Assembly: GCF_000737715.1 (NCBI RefSeq)
Contig: NZ_JPRN01000017.1
Coordinates: forward strand, 1 to 64,000
Direction: 5' to 3'
DNA length: 64,000 bases
From: Chryseobacterium sp. JM1
Lineage (GTDB): Bacteria > Bacteroidota > Bacteroidia > Flavobacteriales > Weeksellaceae
Position 1 is the stretch's first letter. Each line of letters opens with the position of its first letter. The position numbers and the translations under genes are program-made. The notes below the pieces were generated by a model. The model saw only the letters and a list, made by a program, of their open reading frames with translations. It searched no databases and was not told where the DNA came from. Shown here in pieces: positions 16,817-25,727 of the stretch.

Positions 16817-16824
16817 TATGTTTG
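16817..16824 (+). promoter_or_regulatory. -7 box for the DUF4822 lipoprotein gene
   Basis: TATGTTTG matches TAnnTTTG and lies 21 bases before the ATG at 16846. Confidence 0.5.
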
Positions 16825-16845
16825 CAGAGAATAAAAATATCGATT

Positions 16846-17697
16846 ATGAATACTTTGAAAAAATTATGTTACCTGCTGACCACAATGCTTTTGTCTGTTG
16901 CTTTTGTATCATGTTCTGATAACGACGACATGGTCATGGAACAGATCACTCCCTCACAGATGCTTTCTTCCACTCCCTGGGAAACTACGGCTGCAAGAGA
17001 CAAGAATGGTCAGCCTGTGAATCTCAGCGATGCCAGTGTAAACGGTTTTGTAGGTTTTGCTTACTTTAAAGCCGATGGAAATTTTGTGATTTACGGGCTG
17101 AATGACGTTTTAAGATCCAGAGGAACATGGTCTGTAGATCCACTGGGGAAAACCAGAATCATCACCGCACTGAATCCAGACGGGACGACCATCTTTACCC
17201 GTTCTGTGGATATTCTGGTGCTGAATAACAATGAATTCACGTATAGAATTCATACCAATCCAAGTGATCCTTCTGTTTATTACGATATTATCCATACCAA
17301 AACGGCCCACGCTGAACCAGCGAATGGCCAGCTTACTTTGGCTTCTACCCCGTGGGAAACTACAGGCGCTAAAAACAGCAGCGGAAATCCTGTAGCCTTA
17401 ACGGATCCAAGTGTTTCCGGTTTTGTTGGATATTCTTATTTTAAAGCGAATGGTACTTTTACCATTTACGGGCTGAATAATTTGCTGAGATCCCAGGGAA
17501 CATGGTCTATTTCTCCGGACGGCAAGAAGAGAACAATCACCGCTCTGGACGCGAACGGTAATGTACTTTTCACCAGAACCGTTGATATTCTTACGCTAAA
17601 CAGCTCTGAATTTACCTATAGAATCGCTCCTGATGCAGGAAACCCTTCTGTCTACTACGATATCATCCATACCAAAGTAGATCATAAGGAACCATAG
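16846..17697 (+). CDS. Lipoprotein with two DUF4822 domains
   Basis: 283 residues from the ATG at 16846 (MNTLKKLCYLLTTMLLSVAF), which gives a proper lipoprotein signal peptide ending VSCSDND; the TTG at 16822 would add residues ahead of it. Two tandem copies of about 115 residues follow, each starting STPWETT and containing GFVGxxYFKAxGxFxIYGLN, then LRSxGTWS and YYDIIHTK. This matches DUF4822. The protein is probably attached to a membrane; its function is unknown. The two copies are very similar, suggesting a fairly recent duplication or constraint on both. A strong terminator follows. Confidence 0.85.
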   Translation: MNTLKKLCYLLTTMLLSVAFVSCSDNDDMVMEQITPSQMLSSTPWETTAARDKNGQPVNLSDASVNGFVGFAYFKADGNFVIYGLNDVLRSRGTWSVDPLGKTRIITALNPDGTTIFTRSVDILVLNNNEFTYRIHTNPSDPSVYYDIIHTKTAHAEPANGQLTLASTPWETTGAKNSSGNPVALTDPSVSGFVGYSYFKANGTFTIYGLNNLLRSQGTWSISPDGKKRTITALDANGNVLFTRTVDILTLNSSEFTYRIAPDAGNPSVYYDIIHTKVDHKEP

Positions 17698-17726
17698 ATA
17701 TTTTTTAAGTTAGTTGATCATGGATG

Positions 17727-17764
17727 GACTTCGGCGGCCCAAAGGGCCGCCGAAGTCTTTTTTT
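17727..17764 (+). terminator. Strong intrinsic terminator after the DUF4822 gene
   Basis: A perfect 14-bp GC-rich stem (17727-17740 with 17744-17757) around an AAA loop is followed by seven to eight T residues. Confidence 0.9.
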
Positions 17765-17824
17765 AAATAAGCTTATGATCGTATCATCATGTTCAATAAA
17801 ATCATTGAAGCAGCATTGTCTTTC

Positions 17825-18961
17825 TTACATCAGGTCCTGCCACCATTTCTTCCAGGTGACTTCTCCCAGCTGATCCAGATTTACTTTTTCACCAATCATC
17901 GGATGAGTAACCGGAATACTGTTTTCTTCCGCATATTTTGAAACAAGTTCCAAAGGTTCAAACCAGGGATGCTGGGCCAGTTTGAATTTTGAATTATGAA
18001 CGGGAATGAAATTCTGGGCTTTCAGTTCCTGTACTTCCTGAATAATCTGTTCGGGCAGGCTGTGAATGTAGGGCCATTTTTCGTTGTATTGCCCACATTC
18101 CATTATCGCAAGATCAAAAGGTCCGAATTTCTCGCCGATCTCTGTAAAATGATTTCCGTAACCGCTGTCGCCACCCAGAAACAGTTTTTTGGATGGAGTT
18201 TGCAACACAAATGAAGTCCACAGGGAAATATTCCTGTTTAGAAGTCTTCCCGAGAAATGTCTTGCCGGAGTCAGTATAATGCTGAAACCATCTGCCAGGT
18301 CAATGCTTTCCCACCAGTTTTTTTCAATTATTTTTTCTGCTTCCCAGCCCCAGTATTCAAAATGCTGTCCCGTTCCCAGTCCGCAAATGACCTGGCCTAC
18401 TTTATCTTTCAGCGCCTGAACTGTCGAATAATCCAGATGATCCCAATGGTCATGGGAAATAAGAAGAACATCAATTTCCGGCATATCTTCCGGTTTGTAA
18501 TGGTCTGATCCCGAAAATGCCTTTATAGAACCGGGCATTGGAGAAGCATTCCCGCTGAATACAGGATCTACCAGAAACTTTTTACCATCAACCTGAATAA
18601 AATAAGAGCTGTGCCCGAACCATACGAGAACATTGTTTTCGGGTTTCAGGTTCTTCAGGTCTGTGGTGACAAACGGAATCGGGGATTTTGGCGTTACATT
18701 TTCTATTTTACATAGGGTCTGCAGGAGTAATTTGGTCATACTTTCCCCTTCCAGCAATGCTGGCGTAGGAAGAATATTCTGAAATTTTCCGTTGGTATAA
18801 TTAGGAAGTGTATTAAAATAGGTTTTTCTTTTTTCATTGGGAAACTGTCCCATTTGTTTCTTTAAATTCATTCCGTTGTTGTTTTTGTTCTGAACCTTTG
18901 CGATCAGGATTAAATCAGAATAATAAATATAAGGATTAGATTCTTTATTTAAAAAGATCAA
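17825..18961 (-). CDS. Metallo-beta-lactamase-fold hydrolase (NAPE-PLD/UlaG-like)
   Basis: 378 residues. The metal motif HxHxDH is LISHDHWDHLDYSTV; further ligands are in ARHFSGR, GGDSGYGNHF and PVHNSKFKLA. The central WFGHSSYFIQVDGKKFLVDPVF is typical of the NAPE-hydrolysing phospholipase D-like and UlaG-like branch. It probably hydrolyses a phosphodiester or lactone; the substrate is unknown. The first ~70 residues are not part of the fold and the true start could be at an internal Met such as the one in MNLKKQMGQF. Monocistronic. Confidence 0.85.
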   Translation of the reverse strand: MIFLNKESNPYIYYSDLILIAKVQNKNNNGMNLKKQMGQFPNEKRKTYFNTLPNYTNGKFQNILPTPALLEGESMTKLLLQTLCKIENVTPKSPIPFVTTDLKNLKPENNVLVWFGHSSYFIQVDGKKFLVDPVFSGNASPMPGSIKAFSGSDHYKPEDMPEIDVLLISHDHWDHLDYSTVQALKDKVGQVICGLGTGQHFEYWGWEAEKIIEKNWWESIDLADGFSIILTPARHFSGRLLNRNISLWTSFVLQTPSKKLFLGGDSGYGNHFTEIGEKFGPFDLAIMECGQYNEKWPYIHSLPEQIIQEVQELKAQNFIPVHNSKFKLAQHPWFEPLELVSKYAEENSIPVTHPMIGEKVNLDQLGEVTWKKWWQDLM

Positions 18962-19136
18962 CGAATAAAGGAGGTCGTTTACTTTATTTCTCCGTGTGAA
19001 ACATAGATTTATGAATAGGTTTACAGTACAGAAACATTAACTTATTGTCTTCCCTTATTAATTTTTTATTTATTTTCTCTGATTGATGTAACAAACATCC
19101 TACAATAAGTGTCTTATTGGTGAAATATCACTTTGA

Positions 19137-21278
19137 ATGAAGATAATTATATGTTCGGCAGCTTTACTGATGGGATCTCTGGTCTTTTCACAGGCTAAAA
19201 ACGATACCATCAAGCAGAAGGAAAATCAAATTGAAGGCGTTACATTAACAGCTAGAAAACCCACCGTGGAATCTAAGGCAGACAGAACGGTGTTTAATGT
19301 ATCCAACAGTTCTATCCTGGCAGGAAATACCACCTGGGACGTTTTGAGAATGACGCCTTTGGTAAGTATTGACAATAATGATGCGGTGAAGGCAGAAGGT
19401 GAATCCGTTACGGTTTATATCAACGATCGAAAATCTGTGTTTACCGGCAAAGAATTAAAGGAATATCTGAAAACCATTCCTGCTGATAACCTGATGAAAA
19501 TTGAAGTGATCACCAGTCCGTCATCACGCTACGAAACGGCAGGATCAGTCATTAATATCGTTCTTAAAAGAAGGGATGATGAAGGAATGAAAGGCAGTGT
19601 GACTTTTAATAACAGACAAAACGCCAAAAATTCTCAGTATACGAACCTTAATCTTAATTATCACAAGAAAAATTTCACGCAGACCCTTATCGGAAGTTAT
19701 AGCGATAATACCTATTTCCAGAGAAATACCAGTCTTAATATGCTGTATAAGGATAATGATATTACCCAGAGCAGCAACGAAACTTTGGGACGCGGCAAAA
19801 GCCCATCCATGTCCTCTACTTCCGAATATGAATTGAATGACAAAAACAATATAGGTCTTATTCTGGAATATTATCAAAGTAAAAACACTTCAACTTCTGA
19901 CGCAGATTTCCTCAGAACCAGGAACAGTCACGATCCCGAATCTTATCATCAGGATCAGGATGTAACAGGTAGATACCGCACATTGGGGACGAATGTTTTT
20001 TATAAATACTATGACAAGGAGAAAAACAGAATTCTGGATGTCAACTTAGGTTCCAATTACAATTCTCAGGAGAATCTCAATGAATTTTTAAAAACATACA
20101 GCAATAACTCAAAAGTAAGTCAGCTGGGAATCAATTCTCATGAGCAGACCCGAAACTATTATATCAAAGTAGATTATACCCAGCCTCTGGGAAAAGGCGG
20201 AAGCTTTGAAGTGGGTGGAAAAATGGATTTCAATAATAATGTGATCCCTAATACGCTTTCAGGAAATAATGTGGATAATCTCCGTACCAATGATGTTTTT
20301 CATTACGAAGACAATATCAATTCCCTGTATGCGAACTACAGCAAAACCTTCTTCGAAAAGCTGGAAACAAGAGTCGGAGTCCGTTACGAGCATATCGACT
20401 ATAAAATGAGAGAAGATGTATCCGGAAAAAACAGAAAGGATTCCTACAGTACTTTGCTTCCGAATTTATTGTTGAAATATTCTTTTTCAGATAAATATGA
20501 CCTGACCCTGACCTACAACCGTAATCTCTGGCGTCCATGGTATTCGGAGTTCAATCCTTTTCTTGTTCCTACAAATGACGGAACATTCTCCCGCGGAAAC
20601 ATGGATCTGGAACCCAACCCGAGTCACAGGGTGTATATGAAGCTGGGAATTCTTAAAAAATACTTCCTTTCCGCAAGATATATGTATACCGACAAGGATT
20701 ACTGGACATCTTTAGCTGAGGAAGATGGCAGGCTGGTAACCCTTCCTGATAATTTCAACGGAAAAGTGCAGAAGTATTACCTTTTTGCGAATACCAACCA
20801 GACTTTCCTGAAAAACAAGCTGAATGTGAATGTCGGAGTCGGATGGTACTACATTGACAATCATGACTTTAATGAGATCAACGATTTGAAAGGTCAAAAA
20901 TACATCAATTATTTAGGAGCCTCAGCCAATTTATCCTACACGAATCTGTTTAACAAAAACATCAATCTGAGTGTCTGGGCAGAGCTTTCTAATCAGAATA
21001 ACGGAAATTCATACGCGAATAAAACGAATATTTTCCATAACATTTCAGCCACCAAAATATTCCCTAAAACACAGATGGAAGTGAGTCTTCAGCTGATGAA
21101 TATTTTCAGCAGGCCCAATTTTGACTCCACAAGCTACAGCCAGGAAGGAACCTCCAGAACTGCTACAAGATCCGACTGGTATGGCTTTTCACTTTCGTTC
21201 GTGAAACGTTTCGGAAACCAGAAAGTAAAAGGAAACACGAAAACGGATGTTGAAAAAAACAGCGGCGGCGGAAAATAA
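19137..21278 (+). CDS. TonB-dependent outer membrane beta-barrel receptor
   Basis: 713 residues with a signal peptide (MKIIICSAALLMGSLVFSQA), a plug-like region (~25-150: VTLTARKPTVESKADRTVFN, then GESVTVYINDRKSVFTGKEL) and a long barrel of alternating aromatic strands. It belongs to the outer membrane beta-barrel family with a short plug and lacks the CarboxypepD_reg N-terminal domain seen in SusC-type receptors. The substrate is unknown. It stands alone and is followed by a hairpin terminator. Confidence 0.85.
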   Translation: MKIIICSAALLMGSLVFSQAKNDTIKQKENQIEGVTLTARKPTVESKADRTVFNVSNSSILAGNTTWDVLRMTPLVSIDNNDAVKAEGESVTVYINDRKSVFTGKELKEYLKTIPADNLMKIEVITSPSSRYETAGSVINIVLKRRDDEGMKGSVTFNNRQNAKNSQYTNLNLNYHKKNFTQTLIGSYSDNTYFQRNTSLNMLYKDNDITQSSNETLGRGKSPSMSSTSEYELNDKNNIGLILEYYQSKNTSTSDADFLRTRNSHDPESYHQDQDVTGRYRTLGTNVFYKYYDKEKNRILDVNLGSNYNSQENLNEFLKTYSNNSKVSQLGINSHEQTRNYYIKVDYTQPLGKGGSFEVGGKMDFNNNVIPNTLSGNNVDNLRTNDVFHYEDNINSLYANYSKTFFEKLETRVGVRYEHIDYKMREDVSGKNRKDSYSTLLPNLLLKYSFSDKYDLTLTYNRNLWRPWYSEFNPFLVPTNDGTFSRGNMDLEPNPSHRVYMKLGILKKYFLSARYMYTDKDYWTSLAEEDGRLVTLPDNFNGKVQKYYLFANTNQTFLKNKLNVNVGVGWYYIDNHDFNEINDLKGQKYINYLGASANLSYTNLFNKNINLSVWAELSNQNNGNSYANKTNIFHNISATKIFPKTQMEVSLQLMNIFSRPNFDSTSYSQEGTSRTATRSDWYGFSLSFVKRFGNQKVKGNTKTDVEKNSGGGK

Positions 21279-21344
21279 AGTAGCGATTTAACCTTGATAA
21301 GTCCTGAAAAAACATTTCAGAATTCATCAGACAAAAAATAAATT

Positions 21345-21383
21345 AAACAGCAGAAATCCCAGGGTTTTTGCTGTTTTTGTTTT
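21345..21383 (+). terminator. Terminator after the TonB-dependent receptor gene
   Basis: AAACAGCA at 21345-21352 pairs with TGCTGTTT near 21368-21376 and is followed by a T-rich tract. Confidence 0.7.
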
Positions 21384-21524
21384 TGGGCTCTACATAAATC
21401 ATGTCCATCTGTTCAAGCAAAAACCCTTGATCTGAACTATTGGACCACATTTTTTTAATCATTCTGGATGAGAGTAAAAAAAACGGAAGTGGGTAGCTTT
21501 ACACCAAATTAAAAAGCTTTTCAG

Positions 21525-23018
21525 ATGAAAAAAAACAATCTAACAAACAGAACAGGTGCTCCAGTCTCAGATAATCAGAATATTTTAACAGCCGGAAAAC
21601 GTGGTCCTGCCTTACTTCAGGATGTATGGTTTCTGGAAAAAATGGCTCACTTTGACCGGGAAGTGATTCCGGAACGCAGAATGCATGCTAAGGGCTCTGG
21701 CGCTTACGGAGTTTTTAAAGTTACCCACGACATTACGCCATATACAAAGGCCAATTTATTTGGTGAAATAGGTAAAGAAACACCACTATTCATCCGTTTT
21801 TCAACGGTAGCAGGAGAAAGAGGTGCAGCTGATGCAGAAAGGGATATCAGAGGTTTTGCCCTGAAATTCTATACCGAAGAAGGAAACTGGGACCTGGTAG
21901 GAAACAATACACCTGTTTTCTTCCTGCGTGATCCTTTAAAGTTTCCGGATTTAAATCATGCTGTGAAAAGAGACCCGCGTACCAATATGAGAAGTGCCGA
22001 CAATAACTGGGATTTCTGGACCCTTCTTCCCGAATCTCTTCACCAGGTGACCATTACCATGAGCGACCGTGGGCTTCCCAAATCTTATCGTCATATGGAT
22101 GGTTTCGGAAGCCATACGTACAGTTTTATTAATCATGAAAACAGACGTTTCTGGGTTAAATTTCATTTCAAAACCCAGCAGGGAATAGAAAATCTCACCA
22201 ATGCTGAAGCGAAACAGATCATTGCTGAAGACCGTGAAAGTCATCAGAAAGATTTATATGAAAATATAGAAAATGGAAACTTCCCTACCTGGAAAATGTA
22301 CATTCAGGTGATGGAAGAAGCGGATGCAGACATGTATCACATCAATCCGTTTGATTTAACGAAAGTATGGCCACACGGAGATTACCCGATGATTCCTGTT
22401 GGAGAATTCACCCTAAACAGAAATCCTTCCAATTATTTTGCTGAGGTGGAACAGGCGGCTTTCAATCCGGCTACCATCATTCCCGGAATTGGTTTTTCTC
22501 CCGATAAAATGCTGCAAGGACGGTTGTTCTCGTATGGCGATACTCAGCGTTACCGTTTAGGTGTCAATCATCACCAGATTCCTGTAAATTCTCCGAAATG
22601 CCCATATATGGCTTATCACCGTGACGGAGCAATGCGAACTGATGGAAACTACGGAAGCAAGATTGCTTATGAACCCAACAGTTTCAGCCAGTGGCAGGAG
22701 CAACCGGCTTATGAGGAACCACCTTTGGCTTTGTCAGGATATGCCGGACATTGGGATCACCGTGAAGATGATGATTATTTTTCCCAACCCGGAAATCTTT
22801 TCAGACTGATGTCCGATGAGCAGAAAGAACTTTTATTTAACAATACTGCGGATGCTGTGGGAGGCGCCCAGCAATTTATCCAGATCCGTCACATCAGAAA
22901 CTGCTATAAAGCCGATCCCAACTATGGAAAAGGAGTTGCAAAAGCGCTAAATCTATCCTGGGAAACCGTTTGTGATTACGAGGGGTATGACATGAAAAAA
23001 CAAACGGATATGAAATAG
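21525..23018 (+). CDS. katA: Catalase, monofunctional heme type
   Basis: 497 residues. The catalytic His lies in RRMHAKGSGAYGVF, the Asn region in LVGNNTPVFFLRDP, and the proximal heme Tyr in RLFSYGDTQRYRLG; RFSTVAGERGAADAERDIRG is the NADPH/heme-face signature. It converts hydrogen peroxide to water and oxygen in the cytoplasm. The length fits small-subunit clade-3-type catalases. A weak TAGCTTTA box lies ~25 bases upstream. The cbb3-type oxidase gene follows after 85 bases; joint control under oxidative or microaerobic conditions is possible but not shown. Confidence 0.95.
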   Translation: MKKNNLTNRTGAPVSDNQNILTAGKRGPALLQDVWFLEKMAHFDREVIPERRMHAKGSGAYGVFKVTHDITPYTKANLFGEIGKETPLFIRFSTVAGERGAADAERDIRGFALKFYTEEGNWDLVGNNTPVFFLRDPLKFPDLNHAVKRDPRTNMRSADNNWDFWTLLPESLHQVTITMSDRGLPKSYRHMDGFGSHTYSFINHENRRFWVKFHFKTQQGIENLTNAEAKQIIAEDRESHQKDLYENIENGNFPTWKMYIQVMEEADADMYHINPFDLTKVWPHGDYPMIPVGEFTLNRNPSNYFAEVEQAAFNPATIIPGIGFSPDKMLQGRLFSYGDTQRYRLGVNHHQIPVNSPKCPYMAYHRDGAMRTDGNYGSKIAYEPNSFSQWQEQPAYEEPPLALSGYAGHWDHREDDDYFSQPGNLFRLMSDEQKELLFNNTADAVGGAQQFIQIRHIRNCYKADPNYGKGVAKALNLSWETVCDYEGYDMKKQTDMK

Positions 23019-23103
23019 GGAGAAATCCCTGTTTCTTTATCTTTTTCCCCTGACTCAACTGCTTTAAACTTATTAACTGTCCATCAAATACTGATATTAT
23101 ACA

Positions 23104-25371
23104 ATGGAGATACAAAAATTTAGTTATGATAATAATATCGTGCGTGCTTTCCTGTATGCCACCGTCGTGTTTGGTATTGCAGGATTTATATTAGGGCTTA
23201 CCACCGCTCTGATGCTTTTCTATCCTGAACTGCCGGAATTTCTCTTCGGTACGGATGATATGACGATTCAGAGTTTGAGGGAAGGAAATATTCAGGGGCT
23301 TGTGAATTCGCAGGGGATATTGGGCTTCGGGAGAATCAGAATGATGCATACCAATACGGTGATCTTTGCTTTCGTATGTAATTCTTTTTTCTGTGCCACC
23401 TATTACAGTCTTCCAAGGTTGTTAAAAGCTCCCATGTACAATGCAACCCTCTCATGGATTCATTTCTGGTCATGGCAGATCATGATTGTAGCCAGCTGGA
23501 TCACGTTTGCTATGGGCTTCAATACTTCAAAAGAATATGCAGAACATGAATGGCCGCTGGATATCCTACTCACCTTTTCATGGATTGTTTTCGGAATTAA
23601 TATGTTTGGAACGATTGCGAAAAGAAGGGTAAGACATTTGTACGTTGCCATATGGTTTTACATTGCCACATGGATTGGGGTGGCTTTACTATACATCGTC
23701 AATAATCTTGAAGTTCCGCTTGATTTCTGGAAATCTTATTCCTTATATTCTGGGGTTAAAGATGCTCTGATCCAATGGTGGTACGGGCACAATGCTGTTG
23801 CATTTATCCTGACCACTCCTATTTTGGGAATGATGTATTATTTCCTTCCGAAAGCAGCAAACAGGCCTGTATTTTCGTATAAGCTGTCTATTATTCACTT
23901 CTGGTCCCTTATTTTCGTATATCTCTGGGCAGGACCTCACCATTTGCATTATACTGCTATTCCTGGATGGACACAGGCATTAGCCACAGGGTTTTCCATT
24001 ATGCTGATTGCACCGTCGTGGGGAGGAATGCTTAACGGATTGCTGACTCTAAGAGGTGCCTGGGAAAAAGTACGGGACAATCCGGTTCTGAAATTCTTTG
24101 TTGTTGCCGTCACCTGTTATGGGATGGCTACTTTCGAAGGACCTCTTTTAGCGACTAAAACTTTAAATAAAATCGGCCACTACACAGACTGGGTCATTGG
24201 TCACGTACACTTAGGAGCTCTCGGATGGAATGGCTTTATGGCGTTTGGTATCATGTACTATCTTGTTCCGATTATGTGGAGAACCAATTTATGGTCTGTA
24301 AAGCTGGCCAACTGGCATTTCTGGCTGGGAACGTTAGGCGTTTTATTTTACGTTGTACCGATGTATATTTCCGGTTTCACCCAGGGATTGATGTGGAAAC
24401 AGTTTAATCCTGACGGTACCTTGATGTATAAAAATTGGCTGGATACGGTAACTGCTGTCATCCCTTACTACAAGATGAGGTTCCTTGGAGGGACATTCTA
24501 TCTTACAGGCGGATTACTGATGGTTGTTAATATTTTTAAAACCATAAGACAGGGCTCATTTCAGAGAGAAGTTGCTGCAGAAGCTCCTGCATTGGCGAGA
24601 ATACACGGCAGAAAAGCCGGAGAAGGTATTCATTTATGGATCGAAAGAAAACCGGTTATCCTTTCAATAGGCGCGTTTTTTACTTTATCGATCGGAGGTG
24701 CTGCGGAAATCATTCCCACGATGACGATTAAAAAAAATGTTCCTACGATTTCGGCGGTTAAACCTTATTCCCCATTAGAACTCGAGGGCCGTGATCTGTA
24801 TATCCGTGAAGGCTGTAATGCCTGCCATTCCCAGATGATCAGACCTTTCCGGGACGAAATTGTGAGATTCGAAGGTAAAAACGGACAGTATTCGAAGGCC
24901 GGAGAATTTGTGTACGATCATCCTTTTCTCTGGGGCTCTAAAAGAACAGGACCGGATCTGCACAGAGAAGGAGCCAGAAACCCGGATTCATGGCACCTGA
25001 AGCATATGTACAATCCAAGATCAACCTCTCCGGGATCTATCATGCCGCGTTTTCCATGGCTGATCACCAATAAACTGGACCGTTCTCAGATGCTGAGCAA
25101 AATGGAACTGATGAAAAAATCATTTGATGTTCCTTACAACAAAGCTCAGATTGACTCTGCAAACGCATGGGCAGATGGCCAGGCATCAGGAATTGTGAAT
25201 AGAATCTATGCGGAAGCAACAGATATCAAAGAGCAGATAGAAAAAGAAAAAGCAGCTAAAGGAAACCAATTTGTTCCTCTGGAAAAACGGGAAATTGTTG
25301 CGATGATTGCTTATCTGCAGAGATTAGGAACGGATATTAAGACTACGGATGTTAAAACCGCAGGAAACTAA
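23104..25371 (+). CDS. ccoNO: Fused cbb3-type cytochrome c oxidase subunits I and II (CcoNO)
   Basis: 755 residues. Residues ~1-470 are a 12-helix heme-copper oxidase subunit I (CcoN) with heme and CuB His residues in HTNTVIFAF, WYGHNAVAF, GPHHLHYT and GHVHLGALGWN. After one more helix, residues ~560-750 are CcoO with one c-type heme site (EGCNACHSQM) and a distal Met (SIMPRFPW). Fusion of CcoN and CcoO is common in Bacteroidota. It reduces oxygen with high affinity. No ccoP, ccoQ or ccoG lies next to it, so this is either a second, isolated copy or a split operon. Confidence 0.92.
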   Translation: MEIQKFSYDNNIVRAFLYATVVFGIAGFILGLTTALMLFYPELPEFLFGTDDMTIQSLREGNIQGLVNSQGILGFGRIRMMHTNTVIFAFVCNSFFCATYYSLPRLLKAPMYNATLSWIHFWSWQIMIVASWITFAMGFNTSKEYAEHEWPLDILLTFSWIVFGINMFGTIAKRRVRHLYVAIWFYIATWIGVALLYIVNNLEVPLDFWKSYSLYSGVKDALIQWWYGHNAVAFILTTPILGMMYYFLPKAANRPVFSYKLSIIHFWSLIFVYLWAGPHHLHYTAIPGWTQALATGFSIMLIAPSWGGMLNGLLTLRGAWEKVRDNPVLKFFVVAVTCYGMATFEGPLLATKTLNKIGHYTDWVIGHVHLGALGWNGFMAFGIMYYLVPIMWRTNLWSVKLANWHFWLGTLGVLFYVVPMYISGFTQGLMWKQFNPDGTLMYKNWLDTVTAVIPYYKMRFLGGTFYLTGGLLMVVNIFKTIRQGSFQREVAAEAPALARIHGRKAGEGIHLWIERKPVILSIGAFFTLSIGGAAEIIPTMTIKKNVPTISAVKPYSPLELEGRDLYIREGCNACHSQMIRPFRDEIVRFEGKNGQYSKAGEFVYDHPFLWGSKRTGPDLHREGARNPDSWHLKHMYNPRSTSPGSIMPRFPWLITNKLDRSQMLSKMELMKKSFDVPYNKAQIDSANAWADGQASGIVNRIYAEATDIKEQIEKEKAAKGNQFVPLEKREIVAMIAYLQRLGTDIKTTDVKTAGN

Positions 25372-25452
25372 TAGCAGCTGAACACTTTCATAAAAATATA
25401 CATCATATTTAAATTATTCATACATTAGTGATTAATTACAAACTAAAATATT

Positions 25453-25599
25453 ATGAAAAATTTAAAGAAAGTTTCAAGAGAACATTTAAAAACGATCAAA
25501 GGCGGTCTTTCGTATTGTAATGAACAACGGTATTGCAATATAAAATTCTGCTGTGCTGACGGAGTCTGCAGACATATAGATTCCGCTTACTGCCAATAA
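25453..25599 (+). CDS. Double-glycine-leader, Cys-rich bacteriocin-like peptide 1
   Basis: A 48-residue gene with leader MKNLKKVSREHLKTIKGG and a core of about 30 residues with seven Cys (for example YCNIKFCCADGVC). The leader is near identical to that of the peptide gene at 42861. Such GG-leader peptides are usually cut and exported by peptidase-containing ABC transporters; none is in the window. No maturation enzyme is adjacent. A terminator follows. Confidence 0.7.
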   Translation: MKNLKKVSREHLKTIKGGLSYCNEQRYCNIKFCCADGVCRHIDSAYCQ

Positions 25600-25652
25600 G
25601 CAGAAAATAATCTCATGTATTGATATACAATTCAATCATTGTACCCACATAC

Positions 25653-25681
25653 AAAGCTTCTGAATAATCAGAGGCTTTTTT
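25653..25681 (+). terminator. Terminator after the GG-leader peptide gene
   Basis: AAAGCTTCTGA (25653-25663) pairs with TCAGAGGCTTT (25668-25678) around ATAA with one mismatch, followed by T residues. Confidence 0.8.
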
Positions 25682-25702
25682 GTGGCAGAGCCTTTAAAAT
25701 CA

Positions 25703-25710
25703 TATATTTG
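25703..25710 (+). promoter_or_regulatory. -7 box for the type IX-secreted repeat protein
   Basis: TATATTTG matches TAnnTTTG, 17 bases before the ATG at 25728. Confidence 0.55.
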
Positions 25711-25727
25711 GCCCTTTAACGAAAACC

